64,000 nucleotides of DNA from positions 4,423,501 to 4,487,500 of the forward strand of contig NZ_CP107996.1 in the NCBI RefSeq assembly GCF_036088315.1, in the 5' to 3' direction. The stretch is from Streptomyces sp. NBC_00344 (lineage in GTDB: Bacteria; Actinomycetota; Actinomycetes; Streptomycetales; Streptomycetaceae). The notes under the pieces were generated by a model. That model saw nothing but the letters and a program-made list of their open reading frames with translations. It did no database searches and was not told where the DNA came from. The position numbers and the translations under genes were made by a program. Below are positions 41,761 to 50,584 of this stretch, piece after piece. Position 1 is the stretch's first letter; the number at the start of each line of letters is the position of its first letter.

Positions 41761-43098
41761 CTACGGCCGGTACCGCACCCGGTGTTCCGCGAGATGCGCG
41801 AGCACCGCGTGATTCGCCTCCCATCCGTCGGGAAACTTCACCGTCACACCCAACCGCACCGGTTCCGTGGAGGGGTGCTCGTCCAGCAGCTCGGTGACCC
41901 CCTCCCGGCACACCACGATGCACGCGTGCCTGTGCCGTGACGCCAGCACGCAGAGCCTGCCGGTCTCCAGATGGAACGCGGTCGCGTCGGGGCGGCCGGA
42001 CAACGGGTGGAGCACCACGGTGACGTCGAACTCGCGGCCCTGCAGACGGTTCGCCGTATCGACCGCGACGCCCGAGACCCCGAGGCCGGTGAGTGCGGCG
42101 CGGACCGCCGCAGCCTGGTCGCGATGGGCGGTGCCGACCGCGATGCGGTCCGCCGTCAGCGGGACCGGATCGGGCGAGCGCTCGCTCACCGCGGCGCCGC
42201 CCCGGTCGAGCAGCCGGCGGACGACCAGCGCCACCGCCCCCACCGCCTCCGGATCCGTGCGGGGCGTATGCCTGGCCGGCAGCTCGAGCAGGCCCCAGCC
42301 GGTGTCGGCCGCCTCGTCGAGCACCCGGTCGGGGCCCGAACCGTCGGACGGCACAGCGAAGGCCAGCCGCCGGTCACCGTGGCCCGTACCACTGCGGAAG
42401 GGTGTGTACGGATAGAACGCGTCCGACACGAGCGGCGCGGCCGAGGCCGGCAGGCGCCAGGAGACCGGCAGCCGGTGCTGCGGCAGCTCCGGGTTGTGGG
42501 CGATGAGGGTGGACACCGCGCTGGCCGAAGGGTCGTACGCCAGCCCGGCCCACTGCTCCGCGCCGACCACACTGAACGGGTCGAGCTGGCCGGGATCGCC
42601 CACGAACAGGGCCCGCTCGAACAGGCCCGCCACCGCGAGCAGGGCGTCCGAGCGCATCTGGTACGCCTCGTCGACGATGGCGTGCCGCCACGGCTCGACA
42701 CCCTTCACGTGCGCCCATTTCGCCGAGGTGGAGATCACCACGTCGAGCCCCGCCAGATCGGCGGCCTTGGCCGACTTACGGACCTGGGGCAGGTCGTCGA
42801 TGGCCTTGTCGTAAGGATCGGGCTCGCTGCTGTGCAGCCGGCCGACCGGCAGCCCGGGGTCCGCATCGGCGAGCCGCATCACCAGGTCGTCGACCTGCGC
42901 ATTGGTCTGGGCGATCACCATCAGCGGACGCCCGGCCGCGGCCAGTTCGCGGGCGGCGCGGACCACCAGGGTCGACTTGCCCGCACCGGGCGGTGAGTCG
43001 ACGACCACTCCCCGGGCGGTCCCGTGCAGGGTGTCGTCGAGGATGGCCTGTGTCGCGCGGGCAGCCTCGGTCCCCGGATCGGACGTATCGGGGGTCAC
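41761..43098 (-). CDS. SF1 (Upf1/Dna2-like) DNA helicase
   Basis: A 445-residue superfamily 1 helicase. Motif I is SPPGAGKST (about 35-43), motif II is IVDEAYQM, motif III is VGDPGQLDP, and later motifs include VDTANRLQGREFDVTVV and LASRHRHACIVV. It lacks the N-terminal beta-barrel/stalk region usual in Upf1-like helicases. The GTG at 43098 overlaps the stop of the next upstream gene by four bases, so both are translated together. With the nuclease gene of the same operon it suggests a Dna2-like end-processing pair. The biological role is open. Confidence 0.88.
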   Translation of the reverse strand: MTPDTSDPGTEAARATQAILDDTLHGTARGVVVDSPPGAGKSTLVVRAARELAAAGRPLMVIAQTNAQVDDLVMRLADADPGLPVGRLHSSEPDPYDKAIDDLPQVRKSAKAADLAGLDVVISTSAKWAHVKGVEPWRHAIVDEAYQMRSDALLAVAGLFERALFVGDPGQLDPFSVVGAEQWAGLAYDPSASAVSTLIAHNPELPQHRLPVSWRLPASAAPLVSDAFYPYTPFRSGTGHGDRRLAFAVPSDGSGPDRVLDEAADTGWGLLELPARHTPRTDPEAVGAVALVVRRLLDRGGAAVSERSPDPVPLTADRIAVGTAHRDQAAAVRAALTGLGVSGVAVDTANRLQGREFDVTVVLHPLSGRPDATAFHLETGRLCVLASRHRHACIVVCREGVTELLDEHPSTEPVRLGVTVKFPDGWEANHAVLAHLAEHRVRYRP

Positions 43099-44711
43099 AG
43101 CAGATCCTCCGGGGTGACGGGGTCGGGACCGGTCGGACCGGTCGCGGAATCCGGCCGGTCGGCTGCGCCCGGCGGCCCGCCGTGGGTCCACGGGGTGTCC
43201 TCCTGCGCGGGCAGCTCGGGACCGCCGCGCGAGCTGTGCTCGAAGAGGGTCCAGCACAGCCGCTGGCCTTTCTCCGGCACGGTCCCCGGCGCCGGGTCCC
43301 TGGCCCGGCCCATGCCGTTCGTCAGCCGCAGGACCAGCGCGCCGTCCTCCTCGTACCGGACGAACTCGGCGGTCTGCGTCTTCGGCGGATCCCCGGACAG
43401 TGCGCGGTGCACCTTGACCCGCTCGCCGAGGTGCGGGGTGTCGTCCGTGCGGATGGTGACCAACGGGCGGGGGCTCGGGCGCTTCGATTCACTCCACGCC
43501 ATCACCACATCGGTCACCTCGCCGGCGAACGCCTCACCGGAGAGCCGGCGGCCGGCCATCACCAGAGGGTCGTCGAGGGCTTCCTGAGCGTCCAGAAGGG
43601 TCTGCGCCGCCTCCCGGGAGGCGAGCTTCTGCGCCGCGGTCACCGCGTCGTCCCGCCGGGGCTGCGGGGGCTCCCCGGCGGCGACCCGGTCCCGGTGGCC
43701 GGTGAACGACCAGCGGTCGCGGGTCCACCGGGCGGCGGCCCGTTCACCGTCGGGCAGCGTCCGCACCAGGTCCAGCGCATGCCAGACGGCGTCCCAGGTG
43801 GGTCGCATCACCTCTTCGAGCAGCGTACGGATATGGCGCTCGGCCGCGGTCAGTTCGGCCAGTGCCGCATCGGCGGCCAGTCCGTCCTCGGCCGCTGCCA
43901 GCGCCGTTCCGGCCAGATCGAAGCGCTCGATGGCCGGGGCGAGCAACGTGTTGTCGAACGCGGGGTCGGTGGCGGGCCCGGCCGGCGGGCACAGCAGCCG
44001 GCCCGACCGGTCGCGCTCGAGCTCGGCCCGGAGCGCCGCCTGCGCGCCCGACCCGCCCGGCGGGTCGATCCAGGCGAGCAACGCACCCAGATGCTGGTCC
44101 TCGAGGCTGCTCTGCCCGGTGGCCCAGTGACGGTTCAGAAGATCGGTCGCCGACAGCAGCAGCGAGGATCCCGGCACCCGGGCACGCTCACCGAAGTGCG
44201 TCAGCCAGCGACCCAGCAGAGGAACCCGCGGCGGCGCCGGATAGGGCGTCTCCGGGTCGTCCTCGGCCGTCCGGCGAAAGCGCATCGAGCGCCCGAGCAG
44301 CCGGACGAATTCGATGCCGGCCCGGCTCGGAACGATCAACTGCGGTGCGTCCGCGCACAGTTCGACCTCGACCTTGGTCTTCTTGCCGGTCGCCGGGTCC
44401 GCCTCGGAGCGCTCCGCGGCCTCGACGTCATCGGTGTAGGTGCCGATGTACGGCAAAACGGCCTCGGCCAGCTCGGCCAGGAAGGCGAATCGCAGATCGC
44501 GGTCGCGCGGCTGGGCCACCGCCAGCAGCCGCGGGTGCGCGCGGTCGGTACCGACGAGAGCGCCGAGCGGCGCACCGGCCTCGCCGGCGGTGGTGAGCGG
44601 GACGACGACCAGCGGGCGCTCGGAGAGATGGCGATGGCGGACCGTGGCGGTCGGATGCGCGTGTCCGTCCGCAACGGCTTCCAGCCGGGCCAGCGTATTG
44701 ATCAGCGACAT
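43095..44711 (-). CDS. Unknown 538-residue protein between helicase and nuclease
   Basis: I do not recognise this protein. The N-terminal part is mixed; the middle (about 270-400) is strongly helical and Ala/Glu-rich. The segment around 430-470 (GERVKVHRALSGDPPKTQTAEFVRYEEDGALVLRLTNGM) resembles the beta-barrel that precedes the helicase core in Upf1/IGHMBP2-type proteins. It may therefore supply, as a separate subunit, the accessory domain missing from the adjacent helicase. ATG at 44711; its stop overlaps the helicase start (GTGA), and the nuclease gene ends 46 bp upstream. No enzymatic motif is visible. Confidence 0.8.
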   Translation of the reverse strand: MSLINTLARLEAVADGHAHPTATVRHRHLSERPLVVVPLTTAGEAGAPLGALVGTDRAHPRLLAVAQPRDRDLRFAFLAELAEAVLPYIGTYTDDVEAAERSEADPATGKKTKVEVELCADAPQLIVPSRAGIEFVRLLGRSMRFRRTAEDDPETPYPAPPRVPLLGRWLTHFGERARVPGSSLLLSATDLLNRHWATGQSSLEDQHLGALLAWIDPPGGSGAQAALRAELERDRSGRLLCPPAGPATDPAFDNTLLAPAIERFDLAGTALAAAEDGLAADAALAELTAAERHIRTLLEEVMRPTWDAVWHALDLVRTLPDGERAAARWTRDRWSFTGHRDRVAAGEPPQPRRDDAVTAAQKLASREAAQTLLDAQEALDDPLVMAGRRLSGEAFAGEVTDVVMAWSESKRPSPRPLVTIRTDDTPHLGERVKVHRALSGDPPKTQTAEFVRYEEDGALVLRLTNGMGRARDPAPGTVPEKGQRLCWTLFEHSSRGGPELPAQEDTPWTHGGPPGAADRPDSATGPTGPDPVTPEDLL

Positions 44712-44757
44712 CCGCGCTCCTGCTGCCGGGGCCTTCGGACACCTGCCGTGCCGGGGG

Positions 44758-45906
44758 TCAGCACGCCGCACCCCCCAGGGCCTCCGCCCGGAGGGCCGCT
44801 GCCCTCCGCAGCGCCGCCACCGTCGGATCGGACGGATCGCCTTCCTCGCCACGCGCCGCCGCCAGCACCGCGCCGACCGTGGTCAGCCCGCCCAGCTCAC
44901 CCCGGACACTGCGGCCGAGGGATTCCACCGCACCCGCACGGCGGGCCCGGTCGCGGCAGTGGAAGGCCATCTCGCAGGCGGCCAGGCACTCGGGGGCGTA
45001 GGCCGCTTCCACCGACTCGACCGCGGCGGCCAGTTCGGCGGGGCCCAGCCCCGGGTCGAAGGTGGTGCCTTCGGGGAGCGCGGCCGCGATGTCCTCGATC
45101 CGGGTGAGCCTGGCCAGCTGGCGGCGGGTCACCGAGAGCTGTTTGCGCACGTCGACGGCTGCCGCGGTCGGCAGGTTGGAGAAGTCCTTGGGACAGACCA
45201 GGAGGATGCGGTCGTCCACCGATGCGCCGGACAGGTGCTCGGCGATCCGCTGCAGCGCCAGGACGTACACCGCGGACTGCCGTGCGGCCGCGCCCACCTT
45301 CGCCGCGTCCGCCGATGCGTCGATCATGGGGAAGGACTTGATCTCGATGACCGTCCAGTGCCCTGCGGGGTCCACCACTACCGCGTCCGGTTCCAGATAG
45401 GCGGGGGAGCCCGCCACCTCCAGGGCCAGCATCGGGTGGTCGAAGAGCGCCCATCGCCCGGCCGCGGTCGCTTCGCGCAGCGCAAGCGCCGTGCGCGCCG
45501 CCCGTCCCTCGGGGCCTGCCGCGCTCAGATCCGGGACCTCGACACCTGCCGGCTCGGCGGTTCCCATCCGCTCGGAGAGCAGACGCATGAGTTCGGCGCC
45601 GCCGTCCGCCTTGACCCTGGCCTCGAAGGCATTGCCCCGCATGAAGGCGAACTGGGACTGGCCGAAGCCCGATGGCGAACCCAGTGCCTGGGCCAGGACC
45701 GCCTTGTTCACACCGGCGCCGTCGAGCAGTGCGCGCCGCTCGCACCCGGGATTCGCGGCGAGTGCCGCCAGCGCGCGGGCATCCAGCGGCTGTGGAGCGA
45801 CGGCCGGGCCGCGCAGCTCAGCGAGCCGCTGTCGGAGCGCCGTCGCCGGCCGAGTCGGCCGCTGTGGGGGAGGAGGCGGAGGAGATCCGCTGTCCGGGGA
45901 AGTGCT
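44758..45906 (-). CDS. PD-(D/E)XK nuclease with Cas4/AddB-like cysteines
   Basis: A 382-residue nuclease. The active site is LEPDAVVVDPAGHWTVIEIK with D175 and E189-x-K191, and RGNAFEARV near 92-96 resembles the preceding RecB-type motif. Four cysteines are placed as in Fe-S 'staple' nucleases: C56 near the N-terminus and C308-x3-C312-x5-C318 near the C-terminus. It would cut ssDNA ends or flaps. The start is GTG at 45906, with GGAAG upstream. The first 89 bases lie within the 3' end of the PAP2 gene in another frame. It heads the nuclease/unknown/helicase set. Confidence 0.82.
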   Translation of the reverse strand, partial: STSPDSGSPPPPPPQRPTRPATALRQRLAELRGPAVAPQPLDARALAALAANPGCERRALLDGAGVNKAVLAQALGSPSGFGQSQFAFMRGNAFEARVKADGGAELMRLLSERMGTAEPAGVEVPDLSAAGPEGRAARTALALREATAAGRWALFDHPMLALEVAGSPAYLEPDAVVVDPAGHWTVIEIKSFPMIDASADAAKVGAAARQSAVYVLALQRIAEHLSGASVDDRILLVCPKDFSNLPTAAAVDVRKQLSVTRRQLARLTRIEDIAAALPEGTTFDPGLGPAELAAAVESVEAAYAPECLAACEMAFHCRDRARRAGAVESLGRSVRGELGGLTTVGAVLAAARGEEGDPSDPTVAALRRAAALRAEALGGAAC

Positions 45907-46717
45907 CACCCGCGGAAGTCTTCCATCCGCCACTGACAACCGGGGACCGTGTCCCGGAAGTGCCGGAGGCGAACCGCTCGCGTATTCGGTCGGCGAGCCG
46001 CATCACAGGACCGGCCAGCAGAAGTCCCGCACCCATCACCGCGACGCCCGCCAATGCGTCGAGGAGGTAGTGGTTCGCCGTACCCATCACCACGAAAGTG
46101 ATGGTCAGGGGGTAGGCGACGCCAAGTATCCGGGTCAGCGGGGTACGGCCGTGGCGCCACAGCATCACACCGCACCACAGGGCCCACCCGACGTGCAGGC
46201 TCGGCATCGCGGCGAACTGGTTGGTCATGCCGCCGAGTCCGCGCGGAGCGCTGGCCTCGGTGCCCCACCAGCCGTACGAGCTGTACTGGGCCATCGTGTC
46301 GACAAAGCCCTCACCGGGAGCGAGCAGCCGGGGAGGGCAGGTGGGCAGCAGGGTGAATCCGACCAGGCCGAGCAGGGTGGAGAGCATCAGCCAGGTGCGT
46401 GCCGCCCGGTACTGCACCGGGCGCCGGCGGAAGAGCCATATCAGCACCGCCGGGGTCACCAGGTAGTGCAGCGAGGCATACGCGAAGTCGGCGGGTATGC
46501 CGAGCGCGGATATGTGGGTGAACAGGCGGTTCAGCGGGTGCTCGACATTGAGATGGAGGACCTTCTCGATGTGCAGTATCGACAGTCCGTGGTCGATCGC
46601 GCTCCGGGTGTCGCCGCGTGCCAGCAGCCTGCCCGACGAGTACGCGCTGTAGACGACAGCGATCACCAGGAGCTCTGTCCACCAACGGGGCCGATCACGG
46701 GTCGCGGTGTACGGCAT
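45818..46717 (-). CDS. PAP2/Aur1-like membrane phosphatase or transferase
   Basis: A 299-residue membrane protein of the PAP2_3 (inositolphosphotransferase-like) group with six membrane segments. The conserved motifs are MPSLHVGWALWCGVML and TANHYLLDALAG, whose H and D are catalytic. The ATG at 46717 has GGAGAG seven bases upstream; a longer form begins at 46732. It likely dephosphorylates lipid phosphates or transfers phospho-inositol. The C-terminal tail of about 50 residues is disordered and its coding bases overlap the nuclease gene by 89 bp. Confidence 0.85.
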   Translation of the reverse strand: MPYTATRDRPRWWTELLVIAVVYSAYSSGRLLARGDTRSAIDHGLSILHIEKVLHLNVEHPLNRLFTHISALGIPADFAYASLHYLVTPAVLIWLFRRRPVQYRAARTWLMLSTLLGLVGFTLLPTCPPRLLAPGEGFVDTMAQYSSYGWWGTEASAPRGLGGMTNQFAAMPSLHVGWALWCGVMLWRHGRTPLTRILGVAYPLTITFVVMGTANHYLLDALAGVAVMGAGLLLAGPVMRLADRIRERFASGTSGTRSPVVSGGWKTSAGEHFPGQRISSASSPTAADSAGDGAPTAAR

Positions 46718-46903
46718 CCGAACGCTCTCCATCTTGTATTCAAACGGGGCCAGTCACCCGGCGTCTAACCATAGGGCGTGGACCAAACCGGATTCAGCCG
46801 CCCCCATCGGTAGGAGTGACGCCGATACGGTCCCCCGGGTTGCTTCCGCGGGCCGTACGGGATGATGGGAAAAGCATCACCCGCTTCACAGGGAGAGAAC
46901 GTC

Positions 46904-47500
46904 ATGGCACCCCGCATGCTGCTGGCCCGGCATGGACAGACCGAATGGTCCCTGTCCGGGAGGCACACCGGCAGAACGGACATAGCCCTGCTCGACGAGG
47001 GCCGTCGCGGGGCGAAGCTCCTGGGTGAGCGGCTGCACCGCTCACCGTGGAACGGGGTGCCGGACGCCGGGGTGCTGACCAGTCCGCTGGTGCGGGCGAG
47101 CGAAACCTGCGCTTTGGCCGGGTTCGCCGACCGGGCCGAGGAGTGGGACGGGCTCCTGGAGTGGAACTACGGGGCGTACGAGGGCCTGACCCCGGCCGAG
47201 ATCCAGTCGATCCGGCCCGGCTGGTTCATCTGGCGCGACGGCGTCCCCGGCGGGGAGTCGGTCGCCGACATCACCGCCCGCGCGGACGAGGTCGTCGAGC
47301 GTGTCCGTACGGCAGACCGCGATGTGCTGGTCTTCGCGCACGGCCACATCCTGCGGGCTCTCGCGGCACGCTGGCTGGGCTACGACCTCACCTTCGCCGC
47401 CCGCATCCGGCTCGCCCCCACCTCACTCTCACTGCTTGGCTGGGCCTATGACGCCCCCGCGGTGGAGCGCTGGAACGACACCGGTCATCTGGAGCTCTGA
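46904..47500 (+). CDS. Histidine phosphatase (phosphoglycerate-mutase-like)
   Basis: A 198-residue branch-1 histidine phosphatase. The nucleophile is H10 in [11 protein letters not shown], with the arginine RHG and a following R near [13 protein letters not shown]. The second arginine is in [10 protein letters not shown], and the second histidine is in [19 protein letters not shown] glutamate in [11 protein letters not shown] is the general acid. The ATG at 46904 is preceded by GGGAGAG. It likely acts on small phosphates, for example glucosyl-3-phosphoglycerate or fructose bisphosphate. It is followed by a converging TPR regulator. Confidence 0.92.
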   Translation: MAPRMLLARHGQTEWSLSGRHTGRTDIALLDEGRRGAKLLGERLHRSPWNGVPDAGVLTSPLVRASETCALAGFADRAEEWDGLLEWNYGAYEGLTPAEIQSIRPGWFIWRDGVPGGESVADITARADEVVERVRTADRDVLVFAHGHILRALAARWLGYDLTFAARIRLAPTSLSLLGWAYDAPAVERWNDTGHLEL

Positions 47501-47536
47501 GGCGGCACAGGCCGCGGCAGCCCGGATGCCGTCCGT

Positions 47537-48907
47537 TCACACCGGACGGGGTGTCGAGGCGTGCCGCTCGAGGAAGTCCGGCACCCCGGCCGCCCTGCGC
47601 TGCGGCAGCAAGCGCCGTGCCGTGCCCGCCAGCATCGCCTGGATGCGGGACGACTGCACCTGGCCCCGGTCGAGCAGGTCGAGCACCCGGTGCCCGGCGT
47701 GCGCCGCGCGGTCGGGGGCCCCCGCCCTGGCGAGATCGTCGGCCAGCTGCGCGCGGTACAGGGCGAGATTGCGTGCGAAGTGCGGGTCCTGCAGATCGGC
47801 GGCGCGCTGCGCGTGCCGGGCCGCCCGCGGCCAGTCGCCGAGCGCCGACCAGCACTGGGCCTCCAGCATCTCCAGCTCCGCCTCCACGAAGAAGGTCATC
47901 CACTCCGGGTCAGCATCCGAAGCCCCGCGTACGAACAGGGACTTGGCCCGGCCGAGCGCCTCTGAGCACCCGGCACGGTCGCCGAGCCCCGCCCAGCCGC
48001 CCGCCTCCCGCAGCGTCAGCAGGGCGAGCAGCCGGGGCGACGACAGATGTTTCGCCGCGCGCTCGCCGGCCTGGGCTGCCCGCACCGCCTCGCGCGGCCT
48101 CCCCGCGTCGCGGGCCAGGAACGCCGTGTTGCAGAAGGCGTGGGCCTCGAGCGCCGGATCGCCGGAGACCCGTGCGGTGGCCAGCGCCTCGGCGTAGTGC
48201 GAGCGCGCGTCGTCGAAACGGCCCGAGTCGTGCGCCAGCCAGCCCACCGAGATGGCCAGTTCACCGGCGCCCGCATGCAGCCGGTCCGCCGCCGACCTCC
48301 GGGCCGTGTTCGCGTCGAGCAGGGCGTAGGCGGCATGCAGCGGCTGCGCCGCGCGCTGGTAGAGACCGTCGGCGCCGTGGCGGTCGTCGAGCAGCCGGAT
48401 CTGCCGTACGGCCGCCTCGACGGCACTGACCTCGGCATCGCCGACATGACGTGACCGGGTTACGGGGGCCGGACCGAGGCCCAGCGAGACGGCCGCCATC
48501 GCAGCGGAGCCGCCTGCCATGAATGCGCGACGCAGCACGTCGCTCTCCTCGTCGTTCTTGGTACTGCTGGGGTTGTTGCCGTGGGGCCTGCCGCTGCCGG
48601 GGTGGCCGTGCGGTCCGTCCGGGGGCGGCGCGGGGTGCGCGCCTCTGCCGCGTACCGTCTCCCGGTCGGAGAACCCCAGATCGCTGAGCGTCGAACCGGG
48701 GAACATGTGCAGGAACACCCGCTCGTACGCGTAGTTGGGGCAGCGGATCTCGCCGGCCTCCACCCGTCCGATGTACCGCGCGTCGCACGCCACTTGCTCG
48801 CCGATCTCGCGGGCGGCGCGGCGGACGGCCGCCGCGAACTCGCCGGGCGAACGCTGCCCGCGCAGTTGTCGGAATGCCGGGTTGCGTACTGCCCGTGACA
48901 TCGCCAT
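47537..48907 (-). CDS. HTH-TPR regulator of Streptomyces type
   Basis: A 456-residue regulator. The N-terminal SPGEFAAAVRRAAREIGEQVACDARYIGRVEAGEIRCPNYAYERVFL is an XRE-like helix-turn-helix (IGRVEAGEI in helix 3). A low-complexity linker and a short hydrophobic patch (about 140-155) lead to many TPR-like repeats. It is similar in layout to regulators that control sporulation or antibiotic genes in Streptomyces (NsdA-like), but the N-terminus differs and I do not assign one. The ATG at 48907 follows GAGGG. It is divergent from a small unknown gene at 49123. Confidence 0.8.
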   Translation of the reverse strand: MAMSRAVRNPAFRQLRGQRSPGEFAAAVRRAAREIGEQVACDARYIGRVEAGEIRCPNYAYERVFLHMFPGSTLSDLGFSDRETVRGRGAHPAPPPDGPHGHPGSGRPHGNNPSSTKNDEESDVLRRAFMAGGSAAMAAVSLGLGPAPVTRSRHVGDAEVSAVEAAVRQIRLLDDRHGADGLYQRAAQPLHAAYALLDANTARRSAADRLHAGAGELAISVGWLAHDSGRFDDARSHYAEALATARVSGDPALEAHAFCNTAFLARDAGRPREAVRAAQAGERAAKHLSSPRLLALLTLREAGGWAGLGDRAGCSEALGRAKSLFVRGASDADPEWMTFFVEAELEMLEAQCWSALGDWPRAARHAQRAADLQDPHFARNLALYRAQLADDLARAGAPDRAAHAGHRVLDLLDRGQVQSSRIQAMLAGTARRLLPQRRAAGVPDFLERHASTPRPV

Positions 48908-49122
48908 GGCGGCGCCCTCTCTGGCGGATGGTGCTGCCGGCCCGGACCGCTCCGGCGCGCAAAACGTACCGTCTGCGTGGGACCGGTCACACCGTGTTTG
49001 CGTACAAAACGGATATCTCACCCGCAATTTGCCATGAACTGCCATCCTTTACGGCGGTGCGGTGCCGTAGCCCTTGACGTCCGGCAGGCGTTGGACCTTG
49101 CGGAGAACGAGGAGGGGTTGCC

Positions 49123-49563
49123 TTGTTGGAGACCGGTATCGAGATGAGCGGTTCGTGTACGGCCGCCCGGCACAAGCCCGGCAGTGAGGTCAGCGCGGCA
49201 CCGGACGGCGGGGCCGGTCCCTGCGATCTGGTGACGGTCCCCGCCCGGCAGGGCCTGGAGGCTGTGGACATCCTGCGCCGTGCGGCCGATGCCGCCGAGG
49301 TGGGGCCGGTGCTGCACGACGGCGCCTGCGACACGCTCGGCTTCCTGGTGCCGCCGGGCACGGCCGACGGCTGGGACATGCCGGGCAGTGCCTGCACCCA
49401 GACCAACGGACGCGGACTGCGCATTCCCGGCGGGCTGCCGGTCCTCGGCACCGGCTGGCTGCTGCCGCCCGTGGAGGACGCGCCGGTCACGGATCCCTCG
49501 GCGCTCAGGGCGGCACTGGGTGAGGCGGCGCGGCTGATCGAGGCGGCCGACAGCCACCGGTGA
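49123..49563 (+). CDS. Small protein resembling primase-like family, TTG start
   Basis: A 146-residue protein that I do not recognise with certainty. DLVTVPARQGLEAVDILRRAADAAEVGPVL and TLGFLVPPGTADGWDM resemble parts of the 221-residue protein ending in tRNA-Lys copy 3. Both may belong to the same short Prim-Pol-like family. A strong GAGGAGGGG ribosome site just before a TTG at 49123 sets that rare start over an ATG at 49144. It is divergent from the HTH-TPR regulator, a pairing I believe is common in Streptomyces. Confidence 0.65.
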   Translation: MLETGIEMSGSCTAARHKPGSEVSAAPDGGAGPCDLVTVPARQGLEAVDILRRAADAAEVGPVLHDGACDTLGFLVPPGTADGWDMPGSACTQTNGRGLRIPGGLPVLGTGWLLPPVEDAPVTDPSALRAALGEAARLIEAADSHR

Positions 49564-49606
49564 AGCCCGTTGGGGCGGCTGCCTCGTCCGAGGCGATACT
49601 GGGGGT

Positions 49607-50470
49607 GTGGCGAAGAACAAGAGGCAGGGCCGGTCAGCACCCGAGGCCGTCGTCGAGCAGGTGGGCGGCGGGGTCGCCGAGCTGAGGCCCGACCGGGACC
49701 GCCCGCGCGGCCGGACGCTGCTGCTCGACGGCGCCCCGCAGTCCCATGTGGATCTCGACGACCCCACCTACCTCGAATTCGAGTACCAGCGCAGGCTCGG
49801 CCATGTCATCGACCTCGTCGCACCGCCCAGGCAGCCGCTGCAGATCGTCCACCTCGGCGGCGGCGCCTTCACGCTGGCCCGCTACGCCGCGGCGACCCGC
49901 CCCCGCTCCACCCAGCAGATCGTCGAGGCCGACGGACCGCTGGTCCAACTGGTGCGGCGGGAGCTCCCGCTGGACCCGGGAGCGCGGATACGCGTCCGTA
50001 CCGCCGACGCCAGAGCAGGACTGGCGAAGATCCCCGACGCCTGGGCCGACCTGGTCATAGCGGATGTGTTCAGCGGCGCACGTACGCCTGCTCACCTCAC
50101 CAGCGCGGAGTTCCTCACCGAGGTCCGCAGGGCGCTGAAGCCGTCCGGCTGGTACGCCGCCAATCTGGCGGACGGTCCGCCGCTCGCCCATCTCCGCGGT
50201 CAGATCGCGACCGCCGCGGCGGTCTTCCCCGAGCTGGCGCTGGCCGCTGAGCCGACCGTGCTGCGGGGGCGGAGGTTCGGGAACGCGGTGCTCGTAGGGG
50301 CCGCCGTGGCGCTGCCGGTGGGGGAGCTGACACGGCGGGTCGCCGGCGACGGGTACGCCGGGCGGGTCGAGTCCGGGCGCCCACTGGTGGATTTCGCCGG
50401 TGGCGCGCGCGTGGTGAGCGATGCGGACGCGGTGGCCTCGCCCGCCCCGCCGCCCGCTGTGTTCGACTGA
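49607..50470 (+). CDS. Spermidine synthase-like methyltransferase-fold protein
   Basis: A 287-residue protein with a spermidine-synthase/methyltransferase fold. QIVHLGGGAFTLARYAAATRP is the cofactor loop, QQIVEADGPLVQLVRRELP the next acidic strand, and DLVIADVFSGARTPAHLTSAEFL the catalytic-region segment. It lacks the usual N-terminal polyamine-synthase domain. Similar actinobacterial proteins are annotated as spermidine synthases but may be methyltransferases. The GTG start follows a GGGGG stretch. It stands 44 bp after the small unknown gene and may be co-expressed. Confidence 0.8.
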   Translation: MAKNKRQGRSAPEAVVEQVGGGVAELRPDRDRPRGRTLLLDGAPQSHVDLDDPTYLEFEYQRRLGHVIDLVAPPRQPLQIVHLGGGAFTLARYAAATRPRSTQQIVEADGPLVQLVRRELPLDPGARIRVRTADARAGLAKIPDAWADLVIADVFSGARTPAHLTSAEFLTEVRRALKPSGWYAANLADGPPLAHLRGQIATAAAVFPELALAAEPTVLRGRRFGNAVLVGAAVALPVGELTRRVAGDGYAGRVESGRPLVDFAGGARVVSDADAVASPAPPPAVFD

Positions 50471-50584
50471 GCCGTGTGTGAGGAGCAGCGCGGCGTCCGC
50501 CGGGAGGCCTGGGCGGGACTTCTGACACACGGCCCGGCACCGGGGTGCCCCGCCGGGGCCGCCGCGCACACGGCGGCTGCCCCG

